From contig JAPTYO010000007.1 of assembly GCA_036873135.1 (NCBI GenBank), positions 2,710,763-2,774,762 of the forward strand: a DNA stretch of 64,000 nt, given 5' to 3'. This document shows, piece after piece, positions 11,842 through 23,710 of the stretch. The stretch is from Clarkia xantiana subsp. parviflora (Eukaryota; Streptophyta; Magnoliopsida; Myrtales; Onagraceae). The translations under genes and the position numbers were made by a program. The notes beneath the pieces were generated by a model. That model did not search any database. It saw nothing but the letters and a program-made list of their open reading frames with translations, and had not been told where the DNA came from. Each line of letters begins with the position of its first letter. Positions within the stretch are counted from its first letter, which is position 1.

Positions 11842-13870
11842 CCAATATCATATGCAAAACAGACTTGTAGGTTTGACTTCATTAATTTGCTTCTAGCTAG
11901 CTAGCTAGGGTCGGTCCATGCATGCATCGATCCTGCCAAACTACTAAAAACTAATTTCCTCCTTTCTTTGATCATACATTAAATGCATCCAACTCCTTTA
12001 TAGCTAGATAGCTAACTGCTAGGGTTTAGAAATTAGGCTAATCAACAACTTTATGCAGAAGAATAATTAGGCTAATTAACAACTTTACAATTCGAGTCGA
12101 GTCGAACTTAATTATAAGAATTCAGTTACGTTAGCACACTTAATTTAGATAAAGAGGTTGCAGTGGATATAATATCTTTAGGTTTTTTATATGAATGATG
12201 ATTAGTGATTAATTCTAATTATTTAATAATATAAGTTATAAGAGAATAAGATATATTAGAAATTAATATATTTTATTACATTATTAATCTATATATATCC
12301 AAATATAAAAAATAAAAAAAAATTATCTTTGATATATCTTATTTCCTTATATAAGTTTTTTGAATAACTACGTTGCAGAGAGTTTGCATACGTGTATTTG
12401 CTGCAAATCTTTATTAGGCTTGCAAGAAGTGAAAGCAAACCATTTAAAAAAGTAAATAATAATTTTAGTCTTTTGTTAAAAAAATAAAATAAAATTATCG
12501 GTCAATACACCAGGACATGACCAAATCGATGATCTGAATCAACTGACCGATTAAAGAAAGAGATGCATATGGTCTAATGAAACAAAAACCTTATATTTAA
12601 TTATAAGGTTAATCCATCACGCATGTACATGTACATGTACATGTAGTAGCTAGCTAGCCAGCTATAACCCGTTAAAGAAGTACATTGGAATTTAGTTAAA
12701 TTACTTGAGATTACAACAATCTCAAGGAATTATTTCGTTAGGGTTATTGTTCATTGGTAATATATGATCTCCACTTCAATATGTTTGTTATGTAACGTAA
12801 GATTATATTGTTTAATATATGCATGATATTATGATGTGTAGATTACAACGTTGAATATATAAATGTAGAAGGTTGTGCGGTGTTAAGCCGAATTCAAGAT
12901 CACATAAAATTATGAGCATAACCTTATTCCGATTACATTTATAAATTCAACAAATGCAATCTAATATATTGACTCGATAGTCTAATTTAAAAATTATTAG
13001 AATCAATATCTCTGCTTACATTTTTTGGTTCCAATTTGTGCAATGAATTATAGATTTGTGACATCGATCGTAAGTCGTTTTGCAGTGACTCCTAGTTTAG
13101 GGTAACTGTTCCTAGTTTAGAATTGAACTTAATGAATTAGTTTATTGACTATATTAGACTTCTGGTGAGGCTATGTTGACGATTCTATATACGCTGATTG
13201 TTTACTGAGATTGGTCGCAAACCTCATACCGTAAGCAGAATAATATGAATATTACGTAATGAAAAACATTTAAAGTCGTCACTATTAGTTTCATTTCTTT
13301 TTATTAAAAAAAAAAAAATATTTCAGTAATTAATAATACATATTATATTATTCAATGTGCGCGCAAATATTATATTTTAACTTACAACCAGCCATACATG
13401 TGGAGTCTTCTTTTGAGGGAACTCAATCCAAAACTTTTACACAACGTGCGTGGTAATTTTATCGTTTTTTTGTTGTTGATTTTATTGAAAATTGAAAAAT
13501 AGATCAAATCACCATGTTATTTTTAAACGGAAGAATGAGCGCGGAGGCTCTGAAATTATAAACAAAAGAGTAATTCAACAAAAAAAACATCTCAATAGGT
13601 AAAGAGATAAAAGATTACTTGTATCTCGATGTGAAATTGGATATTGAACCAACTTCTCAGTATTACAGAGTACAAATATAAATATATATAGCATAACATA
13701 TTGTAACTAAGTTACAAATAGTCCCTGAACTACAGAGAAAATGAACCGTGGTCCTTATTCTTTCTTCACTTGAACAATATATATAAAGAGGATACAGAGG
13801 ATCTTGAATCCTAACATTATATGTGTTAATAATTAAATTACAACAAATCAATGCATATTGGACCGGTCAT
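11842..13870. other. Spacer between the two patatin genes
   Basis: About 2 kb of AT-rich DNA without a supported gene. It contains a short TACATG microsatellite at about 12625-12645 and CTAG repeats near 11894-11910. The part nearest 13870 should be the 3' UTR of patatin 2. Confidence 0.4.
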
Positions 13871-16800
13871 TCAATATGGATCACTTTTGAGCCCATCAAT
13901 ATTGTTCAGTGTAGTGGCTGGAAATCGGATCAAGCTATGTCCATGGGGTGATCTCGTAAGTCGAAGCAACCTTTCATTAGAGAGTATTTTCGCAAACCTA
14001 CACAAATAATACTCATTAATTAAGTCCTTAATTAATTAATTAAGAAAAAACCCATTAACTAACTTTCTTTATAGATTACCTTTTGAGGGCCTCTTCATTA
14101 GTTTCTTGGTTTAAGGGCTCAACGTCCCCCTTATCCAGATTAACCCTGGACACAGGCTTCTTCAATAGCTCTTCCCCAACTTTGACAAGATCATCAAGGT
14201 TGTTCTTCGTTGATACATCAACTGAGCATACATCTCCTTTTAACATGTCATCCTGCATCCATGCATGCATTTACGTCAACAAATTAATTAGCTTATTTAT
14301 GTAATAATATACACATACATAGGGAGGAAAAATATTAATTTACTTTAGTTACTTAATGTAATTAATTACTAGTTACTAGACTATCTATATGATAGTGCAT
14401 GTTTTGTAACACACTAACTACGAGACATGAGTTGATTTAATATAGGGTTAATAGGTCTTTTGGTCCATAATATTTGACGACTTTTGAGTTTTGGTCCATT
14501 GTTTTTTTTTTTTGCTTAGTTTTTGTATCATGTTTGAATATTTTTCTAGTTTTGGTCTTTCTGTTGCATTCTATCCATATTTTCCGTTAAATAACATGTG
14601 CAAGTCACGTGATCCACCCTAAACTTTCAATTTTGTGCAATTTTTAGTCCCTAACTCTTTTTTTGTTCAATTTAGTCCCAAATTTTTTAAATTGACCTCA
14701 AATTGGACAACTAGGTCCGAATGACCTAGCCCTCCGGCGACCCCGACCATGGTCGGACACAGCCTTGGGCTAGCCCAGGACTGGTCCAATTGGACCTAGT
14801 CCGATTGGGGGGATTTGACACCAAAACTAGAAAAATATGCAAACATATGAGACCATAATTAGGAAAAAAAAACATCATGGACCAAAACTCGAAAGTCGTC
14901 AAACATCATGGACCTAAAGACATGTTAACCCTTTAATATATAATAGGGTTAACAACTAGGTCTGGTTGCTGTTCCAGATTTAAAATGTTGATATTTGTTA
15001 GAACTTGATTAAGCGGATCACAAACTTGAGAAGTTAGTGAATTAATTGAGAAGTTTATAGTTTCTTAACCAATGTTTGTACATATATATAACCCAATAGC
15101 AATTTTAGGTTTGAAAAGAGTTTTCTTGCTTATATTAAGTTTTGAACTTGTCACCGACTAGTTATTATTACCTGGATTCTTAGATAGTTGTTCTGGCAAT
15201 TGAGAGCTTGAAAGACGACGGAGAGATGAAAATCGACCATATCGGCGCTAGCATGAGTGAAAACATTGACCAAAGGAGTGGAACCACCACTAGTGAGCCA
15301 ACCCAACAAACCCCATTTAGCAGCCATTGGTGCAGAGTACTTCTCCTCTGCTTTAGATGAGCCTGTTCCAAGTGATATCACCAGAAATCTCGTGTAGTCC
15401 AATGGTTTTATAAGAGAGTAGTCGCTGCTTCCCTTTAGTATCTCTTGTGTTACTTCACCAATTGCAACTAGAGTCTGCAAATTACATTATTAGATAATAA
15501 AATCATTGACCCAACCAACATTCACCTAGTTAACATCTCAAAGTTTTAAATGAGTTTATTTTAGGGTTAATAACCTATGAAATGTCTGCATTTTGACCCA
15601 TATTAACCGGAGATGTCTGAATTTTCAAAAGTTAATTTGGAATGTCTGAATTTTCAACTATGTTGAACTTTGGTTTTCCGTCCATTTTTATGGTTAAATG
15701 TAACCGAATTGTGTGAAATGACACTTTTACCCCCTTTATATTATTTTTTAATTTAATACCTTATTTGTGAAAATGTGAAACGACAAAATTACCCCTGAAA
15801 TCAAATTAAGAAAATGTATTTTTTTTTGCTTTAAGGGGCATTTTCGTCTTTTCAGGTCAAGCATGTGAGGGGCACACTTTGGTCGGAGGGCATTTTCAGG
15901 ATTTAAGTTTATTTCCGGTCACATGCCAAGCATGTGACCAAATTCCGTCAGTTTTAATGGCAAAAGTTGACAGAGACCTCTTATATCAACAAAGTTGAAA
16001 ATTCCGACTTCAAAATTAACTTTTAAAAATTCAGACTTCTCCAATTAATATTGATCAAAATTCAGACATTTCATAGGTTATTAACCTAGTATAAAGCTTC
16101 TCTAACTATAGAGTTTCAAGTTCAATTCTTGTGATTCCCATTTATCAGTCACATGGTGCATAACTGAGTTTAACGTTTTAGCCTTTACGACAGTGACATG
16201 TAAACTCGTTACATTATTATTTACGCAGTTACATAAAGCGAGCAATTGTTTTATTGCATAATAATAATGGAGGTCTTACTGGGTTGTTAGCAGCCACACC
16301 ACCATCAATAAGGTTGAACTCTCGAACTGCACCAGTCTCATCCTCACTCGTGAAAAAATGCGCGGGAAGGTAAGTCGGTGCTGCCGATGTTGCGATGCAT
16401 ATGTCGGAGAGCAATGCATCTATGTTTTCCTTTTTCTGCACCTGGAAAATAATGAATTATATTAATTACCTTACAAAATTTCTGGATATATACTTATCAT
16501 AATTAGATAATAAGCATAATTAAGTAAAGAAGGTTTGGCAGAGACCTGGAAAGATGAAAAAATGGTAGGTTGGAGTCTCTTGATGTCGAAAGTTGGGATG
16601 ACAATATTAGTGAGTGCTTGGTGCAATTTTGCTTCTCCTAATTCTTTCTTGACTAGTTGGTGAAGGAATATTCCGTCATACTTGGGCCCTGCCATAGCCC
16701 TCATTATCTTGCTAATTTGAGCAAATGGCCCGCTGTACACACAAATACACATCCCAAATTTTAATTAAGATGTATATATATATATAGGAAACACTTAGCA

Positions 16801-18106
16801 AAGATCTATATGTAACTAACAGATAGTATCTTTGGCCAAAAAAAACTAACAGATAGTATCTGGTTTGTTCTATATTGTTGACTAAAACATGAGTATATAT
16901 AATGACATATACATTTATAACCCATTAACTTAAATTTTGGGTTTGTGTTTGATATAAGCAATTCTTGAATGCTTGTATGCTCACTTATACTCTAAACTTC
17001 TAGATGGTATCAGAGCTTAAATGATTTAAGCATAGCCAGGCACGAAGCCAGAATTTTTCTTAAGAGGGGGCAAAAATCGAACTAAGAACAAATTAGTAGC
17101 TAAAAAAAATTTCAGAGGGGGCAAATATAGTATTTAAAGGAATTCAATCAGGAACAATTACATTTTTTAGGGTCAAAAGTACACATTGTCCAAATTTGAG
17201 AGAGGGCAATTGCCCCCTCTCGCTATCATGTAGACTCGTGCATGAGCATAGCTCTTATACATGGTGTTAGAGCTCAAATATTAACAAAACAAAATAAAAG
17301 TCCCGACCTCGGACTTGGTCCAACTGCAGACACAATCCCAAACAAAAAGGAAGAACCTCTAAATTCTCGTTAAAACTGAACAGAAAACTCGGAATATCGT
17401 GTGAAGTTTAGAGTATAATAAATAGATAGTGTGTGGTTTGTCCCATAAATGAAAGACTTGTAACCCATTAATTAACTTAGACTTGTGGATTTTTGTATAC
17501 AGATACTTTTTTCTGCTAAAAATAGATATGTTTACTTAAAATACCGGTAATTAAGGTACGTTGTTACCTGTACTGTGGGAATATTTGAGGGCCATTTTTG
17601 AGGTAAAAATCCCTAATATCAGCAGCAGCAAAGACAGGTCGTTTTTTAGTGTCGGGGGTTGCCAGCATGGCAGTAATTAGACCACCAGTGCTCGTCCCAG
17701 CAATCACGTCAAAGTAATCTGCCAGTCTTACTTCCTCTCCATCAAGTTTCTGCAACATTTGTTCAATTTCTCAGTTATATAATTTGTTACCCCAAATTCA
17801 CTTAATTATAGAATACTACAGATACAGTCACCCTACTCGCGTGCACGTTGTTATACTGAGAATATTACAAGAACATGATTAGACCGACTCTGATAATGAT
17901 ACTAGAAAATGATTAAATCGACCTGAGTATTAAACAAGAGTAGAGCTGCTTAATTACAAAAAATATACCTGAAGTTCGGATTCTAGGAAATTTAAGATAG
18001 TAGCAGGAATGATGCCTCTAATGCCACCTCCATCAATACTGAGAACAGTGATGAGGTTTCCGTAAGTAGGTGGCTGCAGTGGTACAGATGAAGGAATTAT
18101 AGCCAT
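13871..18106 (-). CDS. Patatin-like phospholipase 2 (423 aa)
   Basis: Second PLP2-type patatin. Seven exons in phase: 18106..17969, 17749..17568, 16732..16546, 16441..16280, 15474..15172, 14252..14080, 13997..13871. Motifs: oxyanion DGGGIRG (about residues 25-31), nucleophile elbow GTSTG (about 66-70), catalytic-Asp motif [11 protein letters not shown], and the family signature [10 protein letters not shown]. All catalytic elements are present, so the enzyme should hydrolyse membrane lipids; PLP2-type enzymes are linked in other plants to defence and storage. The start was chosen as the first ATG upstream of the conserved [12 protein letters not shown]. Exon lengths 2-5 equal those of patatin 1, so the pair arose by tandem duplication with conserved introns. 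The C-terminal exon encodes a different tail (ends GLKSDPY). Confidence 0.94.
14445..14931. mobile_element. Foldback MITE family F1, copy 2 (patatin 2 intron 5), 9-bp TSD
   Basis: Starts GGGTTAATAGGTCTTTTGG and ends with the inverse of GGGTTAACATGTCTTTAGG. It is flanked by a perfect 9-bp direct repeat TTTAATATA at 14436-14444 and 14932-14940, which fixes both ends and assigns family F1 to the Mutator-like group. The core near 14718-14800 is GC-rich, with palindromic words such as CGACCATGGTCG. Confidence 0.8.
15565..16086. mobile_element. Foldback MITE family F2, copy 2 (patatin 2 intron 4)
   Basis: Both ends carry GGTTAATAACCTATGAAATG in inverted orientation, an outer motif that is itself palindromic (GGTTAATAACC). 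Arms continue with AATTTTCAAAAGTTAATTT and TCAACTATGTTGAA-like words. No open frame. Target duplication not evident. Confidence 0.7.
17030..17236. repeat. Transposon remnant in patatin 2 intron 2
   Basis: The words GGCACGAAGCCAGAATTTTT, AGAGGGGGCAAA (twice), GGCAATTGCCCCCTC and GACTCGTGC resemble the ends of a decayed repetitive element. Termini are not well defined and there is no frame. Confidence 0.35.
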
Positions 18107-18266
18107 GGCCGACGAATATGATCGATGAGATGCGAAAACTAAATTAAGGAGAACAAGACTTTTGATGGAATTATTGGTTGGTACAGTTTAGGGAAGATGC
18201 TGTATATATCCAAGCTTAATTATTTTGTGTTAGATAGATTGAGAGGAAGGCAAGTGCAGCAATGAG

Positions 18267-18274
18267 TATTTATA
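18267..18274 (-). promoter_or_regulatory. TATA box of patatin 2
   Basis: Minus-strand TATAAATA 160 bases upstream of the ATG at 18106, in the same relative place as the TATA box of patatin 1. Confidence 0.6.
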
Positions 18275-18432
18275 GCGCCATTACTACTGCAACTTGCTTC
18301 TCTACCTTAATTATTCAAACTTTGAATTTAATATGCCTGCATGTTGACGACACTGTGCAGTCTCATGCTGGATCTTTATCAAAACTAATAGTAAGCTCTC
18401 ATTAACTTTGTATTTTTAAATATTTAGTTACA

Positions 18433-18956
18433 GGTTATTTGATCCGTGATGTTTGACCACTTTTTGGTTTTGGTCCGTAATGTTTTTTTTTTTTTTTTTT
18501 TTTTTTTCTAGTTTTGGTACTATATGTTTGCAGATTTTTATATTTTTTTTCCGACCGTTACATTCCGTCCATTTTTTTTTCCATTAAGTGACATCTGCAA
18601 GTCACGTGATCCACCCTAGAACTTTCAATTTTGTTCAAATTTGAGGGAATTGACGCTCTAAACCTAGCTCAATTTGGGCGAACTGAACTAGGTTTAATGG
18701 GTCAAATTTGAGGGAATTGATACGCTAAACCTAGTTCAATGGGTCAATTCCCCCAAATTTAAGCAAAATTAAAAGTCTAGGTTGGATCACGTGACTTGCA
18801 CATGTCACTCAACAGAAAAAATTGACGAAATATAACGATTGGACCAAAACTAGAAAAATCTGCAAACTTATAGTACTAAAACTAGGAAAAAAAAAAACAT
18901 AATAGACTAAAATTAAAAAATGATCAAACATCATGAATAAAAAGACATGTTAACCC
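18433..18956. mobile_element. Foldback MITE family F1, copy 3 (upstream of patatin 2)
   Basis: Same arms and palindromic core as the copy at 8771-9275 (GATGTTTGACCAC, TTTTGGT, CCGACCGTTACATTCCGTCC, CACGTGATCCACC, then the inverse). Contains a poly-T of about 24 bases near 18485. The left terminus is worn (GGTTATTTGATCC instead of GGTTAACA...). It lies about 160 bases above the patatin 2 TATA box and so may affect its promoter. Confidence 0.65.
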
Positions 18957-20599
18957 TTATTATTACTCATTCATGGTTATATGTTCGACTCTTTTAACCA
19001 CCATATCCCATATATATCTATTAAGAGAAATATTGTTGTATATATTTAATTAATGAACACAAAAATAAACGGCTCCATTTCATAGTGTGTTATACTGCGC
19101 CTGTCCTATATCATTGTCTCTTTCAGTTAATTTCAAACTATATAAAATGCTCCAAGTTATGTGCAGACAGAGAGATAGAGAGTTACGAATTTTAGGTTAG
19201 ACTTAATTATAATAATAATAATGGGGGGAAACGAGAATTGTAGGTGTGACTATAAAGGGACCACTTATCATCTTCTTAATAGTTTTGTGCAGTTACTATA
19301 CATTAATTAGATTATGAATTTGGCATGTGTGGAGAAGCATACACGGATCTAGTCGTTTCAAAATAGTTTGACTCACATACTTACGCGTTCTATCGATCAT
19401 TATCATTCAATTTGAAATATTATCGTTCAGAAAAAGGAGCGAAGCCGTCAATTTTGAGTTTTACGTATCACGTCATATATATTCGTTACAAAAAGACTTT
19501 CTCTGTCTCAAATCAAGGATTTTTTTAACGCATTAAGAATGAGAGTAGTATATATAAAGAGAGTTGGAACAAACTATATCCAAAAGAAGAATTCAGCAAC
19601 TACGTACGTACGTACAATTTGCATTATCCACTAATTACCCAATCGTAATGAGATAAGACCATCTATACGTACGCCTCTAGAAAGAAATATCATCCGCGCG
19701 TCTTTACTTTATTAAATTAAAATTATTATTAGATAGTGATGGCGTTACACGCTTATCGGTTAATTTAAAAATACATAATCTAATATTCTAATTTTCTAGT
19801 ATGATAAAATTTATAATTAACTATTATACATGAGCAAGCTGATCTAAGGTAATAAAGTTACTTATTGATTTGAAGTGTTTACGATGATATATAAAAAATT
19901 ACTACCACCCACACTTATATTGTTTCCTTCATATTAATTGATGAGCATATTATTATTTAGGAAAAGTCGTATGAATCGAATTAGTAAATTAGATTATAGC
20001 AAAGTTTTTTTAGATTATTATTACTTAGACTAGATAAATAAAGTGGTTTAAATAGATTTAAGTTGATTTCCGTTTTTTAGCTAAGTTTTTAAGTTGATTT
20101 CCATTTTGTACTTTCTTTTTCTACAAAATTCAAAACCCAAAAACGCATAATAACAGCTTCTAGATTCGATCTGAAACCAAAAACATGCATTTTGGTCAGA
20201 ATCCAAAAGATCCGTAAAGGCATGGCAGCTTGTGGGTTTTTGATATAGGTTCAATTTCAAATCAAACCTTGTAAATGTCATGCTTTCTAAGTTCATTAAG
20301 AATATGCAATAAAGAATATTTATAATGTGCCCTAGGGCTAGAGTAGATGCAATATATGAGTGCCTCTTCATTGGGTCCGATTCTCAGCTCAAATTAAGGC
20401 CCAATAACAGCTTTTTGTGTAGATGCAAAGTTTATAAATGCAGGAGAACACCAAAAGTTAGAGAAATAACACTAGCTATCTTATTCATTGTATTTGTTAA
20501 TCAAAGAAAACAATACAATATTTATATTCTAAACAAAGACTTCTTGATTAAGGAAATTTTATATCTCAATATTTAACATTTTTTGTTGTTGTTTGGCTT

Positions 20600-20602
<3 letters not shown>
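18957..20602. other. Gene-poor spacer
   Basis: AT-rich, no supported gene. A frame at 20081-20371 (minus) shows no known domain, and the whole stretch reads like decayed non-coding sequence. ACGT-rich microsatellite at about 19601-19613. Confidence 0.35.

Positions 20603-20696
<94 letters not shown>
20603..20696. repeat. Long (AT)47 microsatellite
   Basis: 94 uninterrupted bases of alternating A and T. The tract is self-complementary and prone to length polymorphism and assembly error. Confidence 0.95.
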
Positions 20697-20698
<2 letters not shown>

Positions 20699-21870
20699 TC
20701 TAATAACAGATTTAACAAAATGATCCAGCTATCTATAGCTAGCTATAGAGAAGCAGAAGCACGTACGGCTGCATGTTCTCCAATCTCCATTATCATGATT
20801 TACACTAAACCAAACTGCTAAAAGACTCAGGAGATGGGAAATTAAAGGACTAAGTTAATGAGAAAATAGAACAAAACGTGCAGAATATAGTTTAGGGTTT
20901 TCCAGGAGCTGTATACTTGACAGCGAGATGATCAACATGTATAATAAAATTCAACAGGTTCAAACTTTTCAGCCATATTGGACCACGCCAAACTTCCTCG
21001 AATTCAAAGTCGTCGTCGCGTCTTCGCGTAGCGCAGGCATTGTTCACCAAACAAGTTGATGATGAACTTGATATATTAAAGTATATGAAGAAACCAATCA
21101 ACATGTACAATATATGGTTCATTATATATAATGTATTAGTGGGCCTTGTCTGTACTTTGAAATTTTTTGCAGCAATGAATTTTAGGTAATTAGGTTTCAA
21201 AGCAAGGTTGAGAACTGCAGGTATGACTTGCCAGTATGTACTAATTAAGTAGTATGTATTGTATATCCTTCTAGATCAATCGGCTAGGGCCCAATTATTA
21301 TTATTATTATTAAATATAAAACTAGCTACTCGAATCATTGTGCAGTTCAAAGTGTAACTACATAATCTATGCACTATAGCTAATCTTAGCCATTCTTGAT
21401 TACCATGAACTCCCAATATATTATCACAGTTATTGATCATTTTTGAATTTTCCTGCATATAATTATTTATTGAACACTTTTGAGTTTTTGAATCATGACA
21501 TTATGCTATAGATAGGGATCGATTAACTGACGATTAGAATGAAGAACTTTTGATCATGAATTGTTCATACCTGAAATATGCATAGACCATGTTGTGTGAA
21601 GTTTTATAACAATGAAACAGCTATAAATTTTGAGGACTAAATTTAAGATGCAATTTGGATTTACATAGTTGAATTTATATATTTTTTATAAAATTAGATT
21701 GAACTATATATATTGTACCGTTGATATCAAATTAAGTAAAAAAAAATGGCCTAAAAATATAATTAACGTTAGATAAAAAATAAAAAAGTTACAAAGTTTA
21801 GGGACTGTATTGAACAATTTGAAAGTTCAATTAAAATTATATGGTTTTATGTATGTATCTAACAATTTTG
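20697..21870. other. Spacer without recognised genes
   Basis: A 102-residue open frame on the minus strand (21200..20892) has no recognisable domain and no splice context; I do not call it. A short ATT microsatellite lies at 21297-21312. Confidence 0.3.
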
Positions 21871-22130
21871 TGGGTCTTTCTATCATGATCCAAGAGCACC
21901 ATGCTTTTGGTTTATTTTTTTGTATTTTTCTATTACCCTAAAGCCTAAAGGTGAACCCTAGAGGGAAATTGATATTATTAAATAATATGATGCAAATATT
22001 AGGCGTGGTTAAAAAATTTCGTATTTTTTTTTCATACTTTTAAAATTTTACATATGTTACAATTAAGTCCACCCTAGTAAGAAAAAAAACCAAAAGCATG
22101 GTACTCTTGGAGCATGGTATAAAAAACCCA
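21871..22130. mobile_element. Small terminal-inverted-repeat element
   Basis: About 40 bases at each end are imperfect inverses: TGGGTCTTTCTATCATG on the left against TGGGTTTTTTATACCATG on the right, then CCAAGAGCACCATGCTTTTGG against CCAAGAGTACCATGCTTTTGG. Flanks AATTTTG / ATTTTTG could be a 7-bp target duplication with one mismatch. No coding capacity. Confidence 0.6.
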
Positions 22131-22545
22131 ATTTTTGTATGTGAATTATACTTTTATGAAGTTGGAGGAATATGTATTGGCTCAAAAAGTTGGAGGAATA
22201 AGTTGTGTGGATTTTTTTCATAAAAATTGAAGCAACTATAAAAGTTTGAGGGCTAAACTAAATAGACTGAAAGTTCAATTTAGGGATACAAATTTAAAAT
22301 TAGATTACACTTTTCTAGAGTCTAAATTGAACAATTTGAAAGTTGGTATTATGTGTAGATTTTGATAGCTGCTGTAAATTTTACAGGCAAGTGAGAAGCT
22401 GCAATGAAATTGGTGGACAAGTCAAGTGAAGTTGGAAAAAATGAAATAACAAAAAAGTTCAAGAACTTAATTGAGCAAACTACAAGTTTAAACGAACACT
22501 AAAATTACAATTTACATGTATATCATAAAGTTAAGGTTGTATGTA

Positions 22546-23513
22546 GTGAAAAGTATAAAAAAGATGTCATATGTTTGTGTAACATGTTTGAGAGTGTGTG
22601 TTTTAGATGTAACATGTTTTAAAATGGTTGCTTTAGATAAAACTGTTAACTTTCTGTTAAAACCTCCGTTAATTTTGCTGATTGTACTAAATTTTACGTG
22701 GCAGCACATGAATGGTCACTATGTAAAATATGCAATACTTTATTTAAAATAGAGAGATATAACTTAAAAATAGAAAAATCCTGAATTTTTTATTTATTAT
22801 TTTATTAAAGTATACACTTTTGAAAAAAAGAAATTTAAAAATACTTTTTATTGTAGAAATGTAGAAATAGTTAAAAAAAACTCGAAATAATATTAGTGAA
22901 ATTCTAAAAATAAATATTCTTATTTTATTTAAAAATTGAGATATAAAGGGGACCCTTGGATTTTTTTTTTCATTTTAAATAAAATTATATTTTTTAAGAC
23001 TAAAATTTATTTTAGGATATTAAGAATTTATTTCTTTGTTTTGGTAAATATTTACACGTTTGATTTTACTATTTTCCCATGCTAATTTAATTTTCCATAC
23101 TAATATTTTATGCTAATATTTATCTTCATTTTATTACTATTTTCATAGTTATAATTTATGTACCATTTTAAGAAATCATTTTTACAATTTTATATTATTT
23201 ATTTATCATTTTTTGGAAATTTTCATATAGATTATTATTATTTGTTTCATTTTAATTTTTTTTTTTCATTTTCTTTATTATAGATTTTTCCTATTTTTTA
23301 TTTATATTTTAAGGTTTTTAATATTTTTTCAAAATAATAATAATTGTTGATTAATCACGTCATATTTCTATCCGCCACATCATCTTCCGTTAGTCATATT
23401 TAACGGACTTCATCTAAAACAATCAAAATGAAACATGTTATCTGACACGAAACATGTTATATTTTTTACAATTGTGGTCAAACATATTACATTTTTTTTT
23501 CATACTTTTCCCG
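22546..23513. mobile_element. 968-bp terminal-inverted-repeat element with TSD
   Basis: The ends read GTGAAAAGTATAAAAAA and, inverted, CGGGAAAAGTATGAAAAAA. The arms continue with ATGTTTG, AACATGTTT and TGTTTTAGATG in both. The flanks carry an 8-bp direct repeat TGTATGTA (22538-22545 and 23514-23521). The interior is AT-rich with no transposase frame. Confidence 0.65.
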
Positions 23514-23579
23514 TGTATGTAAAGTTGTAAACTAATATAAAAAAAAAAAAAAAAAAATTTTTTTATATATATTTACATT

Positions 23580-23710
23580 GCTTTCGCAAGTTCGGACCAG
23601 GAGCATTAATGTTAAAGTCCTCCCCAATGCGGCGTCTCCGGCGAGTTTCGACCTCGGGTCGCCCACGGGGAACACAACTCGCTTTACCAGTTGTTCAACC
23701 AACCACGAGA
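23580..23710 (-). mobile_element. Possible tRNA-derived SINE
   Basis: A GC-richer island in AT-rich DNA. Read on the minus strand it opens with GTGGTTGGTTGAACAACTGG (resembling a pol III A box) and about 50 bases later has CGAGGTCGAAACTC (resembling a B box, GGTTCGAACTC, with one base missing). T- and A-homopolymers flank it. The boxes are diverged, so this is tentative. Confidence 0.4.

Noticed and set aside
20081..20371. 96-codon minus-strand frame
   Set aside because: No recognised domain, AT-rich, no splice partners or promoter.
20892..21200. 102-codon minus-strand frame
   Set aside because: No recognised domain and codon composition like the surrounding spacer.
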